In this document: one piece after another, positions 25,409-33,651 of the stretch
Layout: every line of letters starts with the position of its first letter
Position numbering within the stretch: position 1 is the first letter of the stretch
From: DAOPZC01 sp035353175
GTDB lineage: Bacteria > Verrucomicrobiota > Kiritimatiellia > RFP12 > UBA1067
Length of the DNA: 45,769 nucleotides
Direction of reading: 5' to 3'
Assembly (NCBI GenBank): GCA_035353175.1
Contig: DAOPZC010000040.1
Span: 1-45,769, forward strand
Translations under genes and position numbers: made by a program
Notes under the pieces: model-generated
The model's input: the letters and a program-made list of their open reading frames with translations, nothing else
Told to the model about the DNA's origin: nothing
Database searches by the model: none

Positions 25409-28400
25409 CTACTCCACAACATAAACCTCTCCAAACACCTGTTTCGAAAGACTGCCGTCGGCCTTGAGCGGCACGTAGCGCAGCTCGACAAGGCCCTTCT
25501 TGGAAAGAACGACAGGCGCCATGTAAAGCGGCGAATTCGGATTGGGTGAACTCCCGTCCAGCGTGTAGCGCACCTGCACGGAGGGGTCCATCACGAGCCG
25601 AATCGCCGTCTTCACCAGCACGCGCCCGCCGGCCGGGTCCGCGCGCACGCGCCACGCCTCGGGCGGCAGTTCGGGCGCAAGACGGATGTCATCGAAGAGC
25701 GCTTCGAACGGACCGCCCCCTTTGCGCGTGTCGTAAGCGGCCATCACCGTCACGATGGTCGCCCCCGCAAACTTGCCGAGCGGCACCGTGAAGGACCGCC
25801 ACACGCCGACCTCGCCGCGCTTGACTCCGGGGAAAGTCGGACGCCCCTCCGTGTCGGACGTGCCGCTCTCGCGCAGCGTCCTGCCGTCCGCGAAAACCAG
25901 ATCGAGGCCCGTCCCGCGACCGTTCTCGTTGAGCGGCTTCATCCAGTAGGTCAGAGCGGTGTCGGGCAGGACGAAAACCGGCTTGTCGCTCACCACGTGA
26001 TACACGAAGGCGTACGAGGGGTCGTCCGACACGCCTTGCAGCAGCACCGCGCGCGCGCCGCTGTGGGCATCCTTGCAGTCCACCGCGCCGCAACGGTTGG
26101 CGCTCACTTTACGGATGCCCCCACGCGACTTCACGACGGTGTCCGCCACGGCCTCCGGCTCGCCCGGCTCGAACGAACTCGCGTAAGCCGTCGGCACGCC
26201 TTTGGCGTCCAGCGCCGGCGGCCGCACCGAGGCGGAGTTGAAACCCTGGCACACCCGTACGGGATCGCCCTCGACGGCGAGCGGCCCGCGCTCGAAAACG
26301 GTGCCGACCACCTCCGCTTCGGCCGAGGCGGAGACCGCCACATGCGCGGGCAGGCTGCGGTCGAACACGCCGTTCACCGCCTCCAGCCGTCCGGCACGGA
26401 CCTCGGCTGGCCCAGTCAAGGTGTTGAACTGCTCCAGGCGGACCAGGCCGCGGCCTTCCAGAAACGCTGTGGCAGGCCCCGCCCACATCTGCGAATTGAC
26501 GAAACGCGCAGCGCCCTTGCTCTCGGGCAGGGTCACGATCGCGGCCTTGGCCCAATCGCCGAGCGACACGAGCTGCGCCAACGCGAAGTCGACCTGCGAA
26601 CCGCGGCTCGTCGCCAACACCGCGGCGCGGCTGCCCGTGTCCGTGCCATGCATCAGCACCTGCGCCTTGACCTTGCCGTGGAAAGCGATCCCGTCGTAGG
26701 CGGCATAGAGGAAGGTGCCGCGCAACTGCTCGTCACGGCAATCCTTGAAAACCAGTCCCTCCAGATGCTCACGCTGGAACTGGATGATGGCGCCTCCCGC
26801 GTCACCCGTCTTGCCGCCCTCTGTGCGGGGCAGCCGCTGTGGCAGACGCGCCGCATAGTGCGGGTTGAACTGCACGTCCTCCACCCAGCCTTTTCCCTTA
26901 CAGTTGCCCACGAACAGGCCGCGGCGGTACATTGACCCGGCCAGATAGGAGATGCGGTGACCGTCGCTGCGGTGCGTCGCGAAGTCGACCGCTTGCCACG
27001 CGTTGCCGATCGTCACATCGGTGAGCCAACACGCCTTGCCCATCGCGCGAACCGTCCACGGATACGGCACCGGCGCCTTCAGAGGCTGCTCCGGATACCA
27101 GAAGGTCAGCCCGCGAAGGCCGGAGCCGGACCGAAGGCTCACAAACGGCGCCCCGTCCTCTTGTCCCTTGCGGTGATAGACCATCAGCACCGAGCCCGCC
27201 GAAACCGTATGGTGCGGCACATCGGAGCAGCCGCGCAACTCAACCCCCTCCGGCACCGCGAGGTCGTGCCGGAACGCGTAGAGGCCCGCCGGCACATAGA
27301 CCGTGCCGCCACCCTCGCTCTTGCCCGCCACATCCAGCGCCGCCTGAAACGCCGCCGCGTTGTCGGGATTCGCCGCCGAGGCGCCGAAGTCGGTCACCAC
27401 AAACAGCGCGTCGGAAGCCGGGCGCGGGAACGCCATCGGCTCGGGCGCAACCGCGGCGGCCTCTCGGCGAAGGCTCGTCTGTCGCGCGCACACCATCACG
27501 TCGCCGTTCGTCGCCGCATGGGAAAGCTTTGCAACCTTCTCGTCGAACCCCAGCAGCCGGGCCCGCGTCACGTCGGCGCCGAGTTTGATCTCGCCCAGTG
27601 AAGAATCCTGCGCCAGCAGCTGGCCGCGCGCGAAATCGACCGCGCTGTTCGTCAGCGCGCAGCCTTGAAACGAGACCACACCCGCCCCCTCGTTGCGGCA
27701 GGCGCCGCTGAACCGGCTCGAGTGGAACTGCACGACCGCCTCGAAGGAAGGCTGCCCGTGAAAGGCAGATTCCGAACCTGAGAACGCGCACCCGTAGGCC
27801 GAAAAGCCCACCTGATTGAGCGCGGAAACCTCAAGGGCGCAAAGGCAACCCGTGACCTGGGAATCGGCCATCACGGCGTTGGTCGTACCGCGCTTGCCCT
27901 TGCGGAACACCAAGCCGCGGCGGTATCCGTCGATTTTCAGCCGCCAGATGTACTCCCAATCGCTGCGGCCGATATCGACGGCGAGGCTGTCCGCGCTCAG
28001 CAGATAACCGCACAGCGCCCCGCGTTCGGGACGTCCCGGCAGAGCGCTGGCCAGCCAAACCTCAGGGCAAAGCGTCACATCGCTGATACGCCCGATATCC
28101 GTGGTGCTGTCGATGGAAAGGCCCGTTTTCAACGCGCAGATGCGCACGTTCCGAAAGGTGTGCAGCTCGTTGCCGTCCGGCCCGATGCAGATCGCCTTCC
28201 ACGCATTGACAAAGGAGCAGTCCGCAACCGTCTGGTTGTCGTTGGCCGGCATCTCCGCGTTCTTCACGGTCCACGGGTACGGCACCGGATCAGGAACGCG
28301 CTGATCGGGATGCCAGAAGGTCAAGCCGAGCAGTCCGCTGCCGCGCTCGATCGCAAAGGTGGCGGGAGCCTCTGCGTTGCCCTTGTCCACCGTGATCCGC

Positions 28401-28714
28401 AGCAACGTGCCGCGCGCGCAATCGGTCTCCGAACGGTCACCGCGCAGCGTGACGCCTTCGCGCACCACAACCCGCGACGCGATCGTGTACGCGCCGACAG
28501 GCAAGAACACCGTGCCGCCGCCCGCCTTCGCCACGCGGTCGACCGCGGCCTGGATCAGCGGTGCGGCATCCGTCTCGACCGAAGCCGGCGGCGCCAGCAC
28601 CTCTTCCGCGACCATCACGTCACGCGTCGGGAACAGGGTTTTCACGGCCTGCGGAGCAGCCTGCGCGGTAACGACCGCGATCAACACGACCCCTACTGCC
28701 CCAAATATCCTCAT
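25409..28714 (-). CDS. Large exported double beta-helix protein (pectate-lyase-3/GH28-like) with CHB_HEX_C tail
   Basis: 1101 residues from the ATG at 28714 (AAGGAAGG upstream; signal peptide MRIFGAVGVVLIAVVTAQA). The longer open frame beginning at 28819 only reads through a palindromic repeat. Two homologous beta-helix units: the first (about 25-400) opens with DAAPLIQAAVDRVAKAGGG and VREGVTLRGD, the second (about 435-800) with VVTDFGASAANPDNAAAFQ and VPEGVELRG. GLTFWHPDQ...PVPYPWTV and GLTFWYPEQ...PVPYPWTV mark the duplication. A carbohydrate-binding-like beta-sandwich (about 880-1035) and a chitobiase/hexosaminidase C-terminal-type domain (VRYTLDGSSPNPNSPLY, about 1043 on) follow. Likely binds or cleaves pectin-like chains; catalytic residues cannot be assigned. 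Confidence 0.8.
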   Translation of the reverse strand: MRIFGAVGVVLIAVVTAQAAPQAVKTLFPTRDVMVAEEVLAPPASVETDAAPLIQAAVDRVAKAGGGTVFLPVGAYTIASRVVVREGVTLRGDRSETDCARGTLLRITVDKGNAEAPATFAIERGSGLLGLTFWHPDQRVPDPVPYPWTVKNAEMPANDNQTVADCSFVNAWKAICIGPDGNELHTFRNVRICALKTGLSIDSTTDIGRISDVTLCPEVWLASALPGRPERGALCGYLLSADSLAVDIGRSDWEYIWRLKIDGYRRGLVFRKGKRGTTNAVMADSQVTGCLCALEVSALNQVGFSAYGCAFSGSESAFHGQPSFEAVVQFHSSRFSGACRNEGAGVVSFQGCALTNSAVDFARGQLLAQDSSLGEIKLGADVTRARLLGFDEKVAKLSHAATNGDVMVCARQTSLRREAAAVAPEPMAFPRPASDALFVVTDFGASAANPDNAAAFQAALDVAGKSEGGGTVYVPAGLYAFRHDLAVPEGVELRGCSDVPHHTVSAGSVLMVYHRKGQEDGAPFVSLRSGSGLRGLTFWYPEQPLKAPVPYPWTVRAMGKACWLTDVTIGNAWQAVDFATHRSDGHRISYLAGSMYRRGLFVGNCKGKGWVEDVQFNPHYAARLPQRLPRTEGGKTGDAGGAIIQFQREHLEGLVFKDCRDEQLRGTFLYAAYDGIAFHGKVKAQVLMHGTDTGSRAAVLATSRGSQVDFALAQLVSLGDWAKAAIVTLPESKGAARFVNSQMWAGPATAFLEGRGLVRLEQFNTLTGPAEVRAGRLEAVNGVFDRSLPAHVAVSASAEAEVVGTVFERGPLAVEGDPVRVCQGFNSASVRPPALDAKGVPTAYASSFEPGEPEAVADTVVKSRGGIRKVSANRCGAVDCKDAHSGARAVLLQGVSDDPSYAFVYHVVSDKPVFVLPDTALTYWMKPLNENGRGTGLDLVFADGRTLRESGTSDTEGRPTFPGVKRGEVGVWRSFTVPLGKFAGATIVTVMAAYDTRKGGGPFEALFDDIRLAPELPPEAWRVRADPAGGRVLVKTAIRLVMDPSVQVRYTLDGSSPNPNSPLYMAPVVLSKKGLVELRYVPLKADGSLSKQVFGEVYVVE

Positions 28715-28731
28715 ACCACGGACCTTCCTTT

Positions 28732-28827
28732 TGGAGTGCGGTGACAAGCGCAGCACGGCATCGCTTTTCTTCACGCACGAGCAAAGCGGCGTCGCGCTGA
28801 ATACCGCTTGCCGCCGCACACCAGATC
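28732..28827. repeat. About 96-bp imperfect palindrome, copy 1
   Basis: Ends are TGGAGTGCGGTGACAAGCG (left) and CGCTTGCCGCCGCAC then CCAGATC (right), near-complementary, with inner arms CACGGCATCGCTTTTC and AAAGCGGCGTCGCGC. It lies between the stop of the GH78-like gene and the start of the double beta-helix gene. A close second copy is at 37894-37991. Confidence 0.75.
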
Positions 28828-28830
28828 CCG

Positions 28831-30558
28831 CTAGTCCCGCACGATTTTCACGCCGTCCGGCGCATCGATAGTGGTTTTGACCGTGCCGTCGGCCTGGCGC
28901 TCATGGCGGACCTTCACCACGCCCAGGGGCGTCGGGAGACTGCCCTCGGCCCACGTCAAATCGCCCAAGAAAGGTTTGACGCGCACAGTCTTGCACCCCA
29001 CGTCCACAGGCTGAATACCGAGCACGTGATTGATCAGCCACGCGGCAGGCCCCGAGGACCAGCCGTGGCAGAGGCTGTGGCGGAACCCTTTGTAGCAGAA
29101 CTCGCCGTAATCGCCGTGAATGTCCTTCTTGCCGGCCACCGGCAGTTCGTCGACCCGGAACGCGTTGTTGGTCCACGACACGTTGAAATCTTCCCAGAAG
29201 CTGGTGGCGCCCATGTCGAGCATGCCGCCCCAATAGTCGCGCACCGTATCGATGCCGCGCTGCACATCGCCGGCCTTGGCCATCGCCTCCAGCATGTAGT
29301 AGCCGTAGAAGGTCGAAACGCCCTGCACGCCGTTCTGCGAGAGCACCTGGGCATTCATCGCCTGGGCGTCGTTCAGCCCCGCCAGAGCCAACAGCGCCGC
29401 CACCTGCTTGCTGCCTTCGGGCGCTGGCTTGTACTGGCGCAGCCGCGCCGCGCCTGCCTGACACTGCGCTTCAAGCCCCGCATCGCCCAACGCGGAAGCG
29501 AGCCGCGCACCGTCCTCGAAGGTCATCAGCATCAGCGCCTGCATGCCCGCCGCCACCGCCTTGGGGTTGTGCTGCGTGGGCCAGTCCAGAAAGCCTCCCA
29601 TGGTGCAGCGGTTGTCTGCGCCGATGAACTTCACCAGATTCGCGAAGACCGCCTTGATGTAGGCGTGCTGGGTCTTGAGATAGGCAAGGTCGCCCGTATA
29701 GCGGTACCAGTCGTGCTGGCAGCGGATCCACCACAGCGTATACGACGGCATCGTGTTCATCCATTTCTCGGGCGGCGTGGTCTCGCGCATGTAGTCGAGC
29801 GACGCCGGCAGAACGTCCTGCTTGCCGAAAACCGCCATGAGCGAAGAGACCTCGGGATGCATGTCGCCCATCCACACCAGCCGGTCGCGCTTGATGCCGT
29901 CCCAGATGTAATCCTGGCAGCAGAGATGGAGCGTGCGCACGGCGGTTGACCATACCTGATTCAGGCGCGCGTCGCTGCATGAGAACGCCCCCTGCTGAGC
30001 CATCGGACGCATGAGCGAAATGGCCCGGACCGATTCGAGGCTCAATACGCCTTTCGAGACCAGATCCACGCGCACGAACCGGAAACCGGTGTTGCCGACC
30101 TCGCGCATGCCGAGCCATGGCAGATCGATCACCCCGTCGCGGATCGCGTGGTCGTTGCACGCGCCGCGCTCGCCCAGTTCGGACATGGCTTCCGCCACCG
30201 ACTCGCCGCAGCGCACGCGCACCTTGACGTTTTTCCCGCTGGGTCCACCCGAAGCCAGCTGTACCCCGCCATGCATCTCTCGGCCGAAATCCACCAGCAC
30301 CGACGCGGGCGCGCCCTTGTTTTCCAACCGGCAACCTGAACCTGCCAAAAACAGACCTTCAGGAACCTGGCCGTGACGCTTCGCGAGCAGGATCTCGGCA
30401 TTCGCCACCGACGATGACTCGCAGTTGGCCGAGATCCATACCACACGCGTCGGCATGACGAGCGTCCTCACGCGCGGATCGACCCGGTCGCTAGAACCGT
30501 CGGCAAGCGCGATCGCCCCCATCAATCCAACAAACAACTTCAGGCATAAACGACGCAT
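28831..30558 (-). CDS. Short exported GH78 (alpha-L-rhamnosidase)-like protein
   Basis: 575 residues from the ATG at 30558, which sits 9 nt after AAGGGA; a GTG three codons earlier is possible. Signal peptide about 1-19. Only a short N-terminal beta-domain precedes the (alpha/alpha)6 barrel, so this is about half the size of the full GH78 at 41880-44984. GH78 marks: YIWDGIKRDRLVWMGDM (around 217-232), SFWEDFNVSW (about 455) and the closing GWSSGPAAWLINHVLGI block before a C-terminal beta-sandwich. It likely removes alpha-L-rhamnose or a related sugar from oligosaccharides. In a same-strand cluster with the TIM-barrel gene (90 bp upstream) and double beta-helix gene (116 bp downstream). Confidence 0.83.
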   Translation of the reverse strand: MRRLCLKLFVGLMGAIALADGSSDRVDPRVRTLVMPTRVVWISANCESSSVANAEILLAKRHGQVPEGLFLAGSGCRLENKGAPASVLVDFGREMHGGVQLASGGPSGKNVKVRVRCGESVAEAMSELGERGACNDHAIRDGVIDLPWLGMREVGNTGFRFVRVDLVSKGVLSLESVRAISLMRPMAQQGAFSCSDARLNQVWSTAVRTLHLCCQDYIWDGIKRDRLVWMGDMHPEVSSLMAVFGKQDVLPASLDYMRETTPPEKWMNTMPSYTLWWIRCQHDWYRYTGDLAYLKTQHAYIKAVFANLVKFIGADNRCTMGGFLDWPTQHNPKAVAAGMQALMLMTFEDGARLASALGDAGLEAQCQAGAARLRQYKPAPEGSKQVAALLALAGLNDAQAMNAQVLSQNGVQGVSTFYGYYMLEAMAKAGDVQRGIDTVRDYWGGMLDMGATSFWEDFNVSWTNNAFRVDELPVAGKKDIHGDYGEFCYKGFRHSLCHGWSSGPAAWLINHVLGIQPVDVGCKTVRVKPFLGDLTWAEGSLPTPLGVVKVRHERQADGTVKTTIDAPDGVKIVRD

Positions 30559-30648
30559 AGAATCCACTCCCTTTCCACACTCATAACACCCTGAGAACGA
30601 ATTTTGAAAGAATACCTTCCCGCGCCACTGTTGTCGAGGCTTCGGCCT

Positions 30649-31902
30649 TTATTTCCGCAGCTTCATGCGGCAAGGGCCGTCGGCCAGCAGGCGCAGTTCC
30701 GCGCACGTGGCGTCACTGTAGTTTTTGTAATCGACGCATTCGAGGCAGACGCCGTCCGCGCCCTCTTCCCATGCGATCCGCAACAGCCGTCCGGCGATCT
30801 TGTCGGCGGCTTGTCCCGTCGCTTTCTGGTACGAAGGAATGCCTTTCTTAGAATAGTCGTACATTTGCACGGGAAACAGCACCTGGCACTTTCCTTGGCA
30901 CGCTGCGATCACGCCGCGGTAGATGTCGCGCGTGCTTTCGAACGGACGGTCTGCGTCCCAACTGACGTTCATTACCACCACGGCGTCGAGCACGCCCTCG
31001 CGGGCCAAGCGTCGCCAGTCCACCCCCTTTGTGAGCAAGGTCGCATCCGGTCCATCGCCTAACCTATCGACGTCCGAAATGCCAACCATCAGCCGCACCT
31101 TGCGGCCCGACGCATCCAGCCGCTTGCGCAGCGCCACGAAATACGCATGCGAGGTCTCCGCCACGAGCGCACACCACCGCGGATCCTTGGGATCGGCAGG
31201 AGGTTCGGTTCCATATTTCGCCCGCCACCGCTCCACTTCCGGACGCACATACTCGTACTCGGGGCTCCAGCCGCCAATGCGCCATGTGTCGACGAACAGA
31301 TGGTCCGTCCCGCGCGCCAGCAACTCATCCGCCAACCGCAGCTTATGCGCCACGACCTCGGGATAAGCCAAGCTGCAGCGGCCGGACCAGACCTGCCCCT
31401 TCCCCGTCACGCCCCAATACTGAGGATGCTCAAAGTTCCAGGCCCCGAACGTCCAGCTCGCCCAATGCGTTTCTTCGAAAGGCCAATGTACACCGGCACG
31501 CAAGCCGCGTTCATGGCACACTCCGAGAATGTGGCGCAAGATGTCGGGTTCCGCCTCGTAATAGCGCAGCCAGCCATGCACCGCACGGTTGTCAGGCAGG
31601 CGCCGCTTGTCGAGCGGCGCCTGCACCCAAGGCGTCCTCTCCTCCGCGCTCTGATAGCGCATGGTCGCGCCGCCGCAATTGCGCCACAGGATGGTGTTCG
31701 CCCCCGTCAGCAGAACATGATCCAACACCGCCACGTTTCCCGTAGGCGTTTCCGTGTCAAAAAACAACCGTCCCTGCCGGTCTTGAACGGCCGCGAAATC
31801 GAAGCTGTCCACCAGCGCCGCCACTTCAAACCGTTCGGCCGCCCCGGCGAGCGAACAGCAGAAGCTTGCGACGACAACGAGGGCGAGGTCAAACCGTATC
31901 AT
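30649..31902 (-). CDS. Exported TIM-barrel glycoside-hydrolase-like protein, family unclear
   Basis: 417 residues with signal peptide (about 1-21). Barrel-like pattern: ILWRNCGGATMRY, LRHILGVCHERGLRAGVHWPFEET, LARGTDHLFVDTWRIGGWSPEYEYVRPEVERWRAK (cited in parts), LRKRLDASGRKVRLMVGISD and ADGVCLECVDYKNYSD. The block FVDTWRIGG followed by EY...R.EVERW...YG resembles the GHL10/DUF187 type of predicted glycosidases, but I cannot place it in a CAZy family. The ATG overlaps the stop of the PD40/LamG lipoprotein gene (ATGA, 31899-31902), so the pair is translationally coupled. Probably hydrolyses or binds a glycan outside the cytoplasm (inference from neighbours). Confidence 0.68.
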   Translation of the reverse strand: MIRFDLALVVVASFCCSLAGAAERFEVAALVDSFDFAAVQDRQGRLFFDTETPTGNVAVLDHVLLTGANTILWRNCGGATMRYQSAEERTPWVQAPLDKRRLPDNRAVHGWLRYYEAEPDILRHILGVCHERGLRAGVHWPFEETHWASWTFGAWNFEHPQYWGVTGKGQVWSGRCSLAYPEVVAHKLRLADELLARGTDHLFVDTWRIGGWSPEYEYVRPEVERWRAKYGTEPPADPKDPRWCALVAETSHAYFVALRKRLDASGRKVRLMVGISDVDRLGDGPDATLLTKGVDWRRLAREGVLDAVVVMNVSWDADRPFESTRDIYRGVIAACQGKCQVLFPVQMYDYSKKGIPSYQKATGQAADKIAGRLLRIAWEEGADGVCLECVDYKNYSDATCAELRLLADGPCRMKLRK

Positions 31903-33533
31903 TTCACCACCTCCTTAAACAGCGCTTCGCGTGTCGGCACGCACGGCACGCCCTTCGGGTAGCCGCGCCCGCACTCGAAACCCAGGACGCGCCCGTTGAA
32001 CCGCATTCCGCCGTTCCACTGCTGCCCGAGGCTGACTTTCAGCGCCGGGCCGTAGGACATCGTCGCGCCGGAATTGCGCGCGCTTTGCAGCTTCCCGTTG
32101 AGGAACATGCGCACGGTTCCGTCGGCATCGCGTATCCCCAACACGGTGACCGGCTTGCCCGTTTCCACCGGCTGGTCAGACTCAACCCCGACAAATTGTC
32201 CTTTCGGGTCACGCGAGTTGAACCACAGCTTCCGGTTGTCCCGCACATAGACCTGCCACCCCAGCGCGTTTTCCGCATAGTTCCCAACCGCTGCGATATG
32301 CGTGCCTTGCTCGTGTGCGTCGACAACCAGCGTGACGCGCACAAAGAAAGCATCCGCACCGAAGTCGAGTCCTTTCGGACCATCGAACATCCAGCCGTTC
32401 GGTGCTGAACGCTTGCCGACAACGGTTGAACCGTTTGCCCCGATTAAGACCGCACGGTTTTCGAGCACCTGCAACCTTGCTTCGATTTGACCCGCGCCCG
32501 GCGTTGCTTCTGGCGGGAATGGCATCGGTGCTGCGCAACACGTAACCGGCATCCGATAGAGTTTGTAGCAGCCGGTTCGGTTGTTTTCAAAGACGATTTC
32601 TTTGCCGCTGGGTGACCAGCAGGGATTCCGCGTGTTGCCTTTGCCGGTGTCTAACCGAAGCACGCGTCCCGAATACGGTTCCAGCACACAGGCACCCCAG
32701 CCGGGATCGCCTTGGCGGAAACCGGTGAAGGCGATGAACCGTCCGTCGGGAGACCAGCGCGGCGCATAGGCGCTCATTTCGCTCGGCGTCAGGAAAACCG
32801 AGGAATCAAGATTCGTCGAAAAAGCCGCGCAAAGACGCCAGTTCTGCCGAAAGCTGTCGAGTTGCGCCCAGACCAGCTTGCTGCCGTCGGGCGACAGAGA
32901 GGGCTGAACCGCACCGACGGTGCCGCCATCCAGATGCAACACACACGCGGTGGAAACGGCAGGCGCAAGCGTAAGCCGCCAAAGCGAAGCGCTGTTGCCG
33001 GTGCAGTCGCGCGTCGACGCGTAATACACCGTTTTCCCGTCAGCCGCGACGCTCGGCGTGTAGTCGCGCCAATGGCCCTGCGTGAGTAGGCGCGTTTCAC
33101 CTGTCGTTTGGAGCAGCCTCAAGCCGTATCCGCAATCCGTGTTCGCAGATTGCACCGCCGTGCCGCCCAGTTTCCCGAACGCGTAGACCAGCGCGCCGTC
33201 GGGAGTCCAAGCCGGATAACAGGCGTGGCCGGCGCCGTCTGCGGCGGCAGCGAGATGCCCGCTTGCCACATCCAGCACCATCACGTCCAGATCGCCCTTA
33301 CGGTCGGTCTGAAAAGCGATCCGTTTGCCGTCCGGCGACCAGACAGCCTCGGTATCGTTCCCCGGGCCTGCCGTCAGCGATTGCACATGTCCCCAACGGC
33401 AGACAAAACGCGGCAGGTCGTCGTTGCTGCGGCATCCGGAAAGAATGCCGAGCGACAACGCGACCCATCCGAACCAGGCGCGTCCCGAAACGCACCGTCC
33501 CTGTTTTTGCAACCGGCCCTCCCTTTGGCGCAT
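31899..33533 (-). CDS. Lipoprotein with TolB-like PD40 propeller and C-terminal LamG-type domain
   Basis: 544 residues. Signal with lipobox-like LGILSGC (Cys about 34). Residues about 45-340 contain PD40/WD40-like blades: AVWSPDGKRIAFQTDRKGD, YPAWTPDGALVYAFG, PSLSPDGSKLVWAQ, APRWSPDGRFIAFTG, CWSPSGKEIVFENNRTG. Residues about 375-535 form a concanavalin/LamG-like sandwich (WMFDGPKGLDFGADAFFVRV, MFLNGKLQSARNSG, FNGRVLGFECGRGYP). No enzymatic motif; likely a surface binding protein for glycans or other proteins. First gene of the minus-strand CAZyme cluster running to 24540, overlapping the next gene by 4 bp, and divergent from the beta-helix gene at 33652. Confidence 0.78.
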   Translation of the reverse strand: MRQREGRLQKQGRCVSGRAWFGWVALSLGILSGCRSNDDLPRFVCRWGHVQSLTAGPGNDTEAVWSPDGKRIAFQTDRKGDLDVMVLDVASGHLAAAADGAGHACYPAWTPDGALVYAFGKLGGTAVQSANTDCGYGLRLLQTTGETRLLTQGHWRDYTPSVAADGKTVYYASTRDCTGNSASLWRLTLAPAVSTACVLHLDGGTVGAVQPSLSPDGSKLVWAQLDSFRQNWRLCAAFSTNLDSSVFLTPSEMSAYAPRWSPDGRFIAFTGFRQGDPGWGACVLEPYSGRVLRLDTGKGNTRNPCWSPSGKEIVFENNRTGCYKLYRMPVTCCAAPMPFPPEATPGAGQIEARLQVLENRAVLIGANGSTVVGKRSAPNGWMFDGPKGLDFGADAFFVRVTLVVDAHEQGTHIAAVGNYAENALGWQVYVRDNRKLWFNSRDPKGQFVGVESDQPVETGKPVTVLGIRDADGTVRMFLNGKLQSARNSGATMSYGPALKVSLGQQWNGGMRFNGRVLGFECGRGYPKGVPCVPTREALFKEVVK

Positions 33534-33587
33534 AACTCAAGCCCCCCTTTTTTCTAAACAAAAAACGCTTCTATTAATGCGGTTAGT

Positions 33588-33616
33588 TTGACACCATCCA
33601 CCTGCCTTTGTAAAGT
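33588..33616 (+). promoter_or_regulatory. Strong sigma-70-type promoter of the large beta-helix gene
   Basis: Perfect TTGACA (33588-33593), a 17-bp spacer and TAAAGT (33611-33616). The predicted start near 33623 leaves a leader of about 30 nt with GGAGA before the ATG at 33652. Confidence 0.7.
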
Positions 33617-33651
33617 CACCAAATGACGGCTCAACTCCGGAGATTCCTGCC

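Noticed and set aside
28715..28819. 35-codon N-terminal extension of the double beta-helix protein
   Set aside because: It is translation through the palindromic repeat; the Shine-Dalgarno and signal peptide belong to the ATG at 28714.
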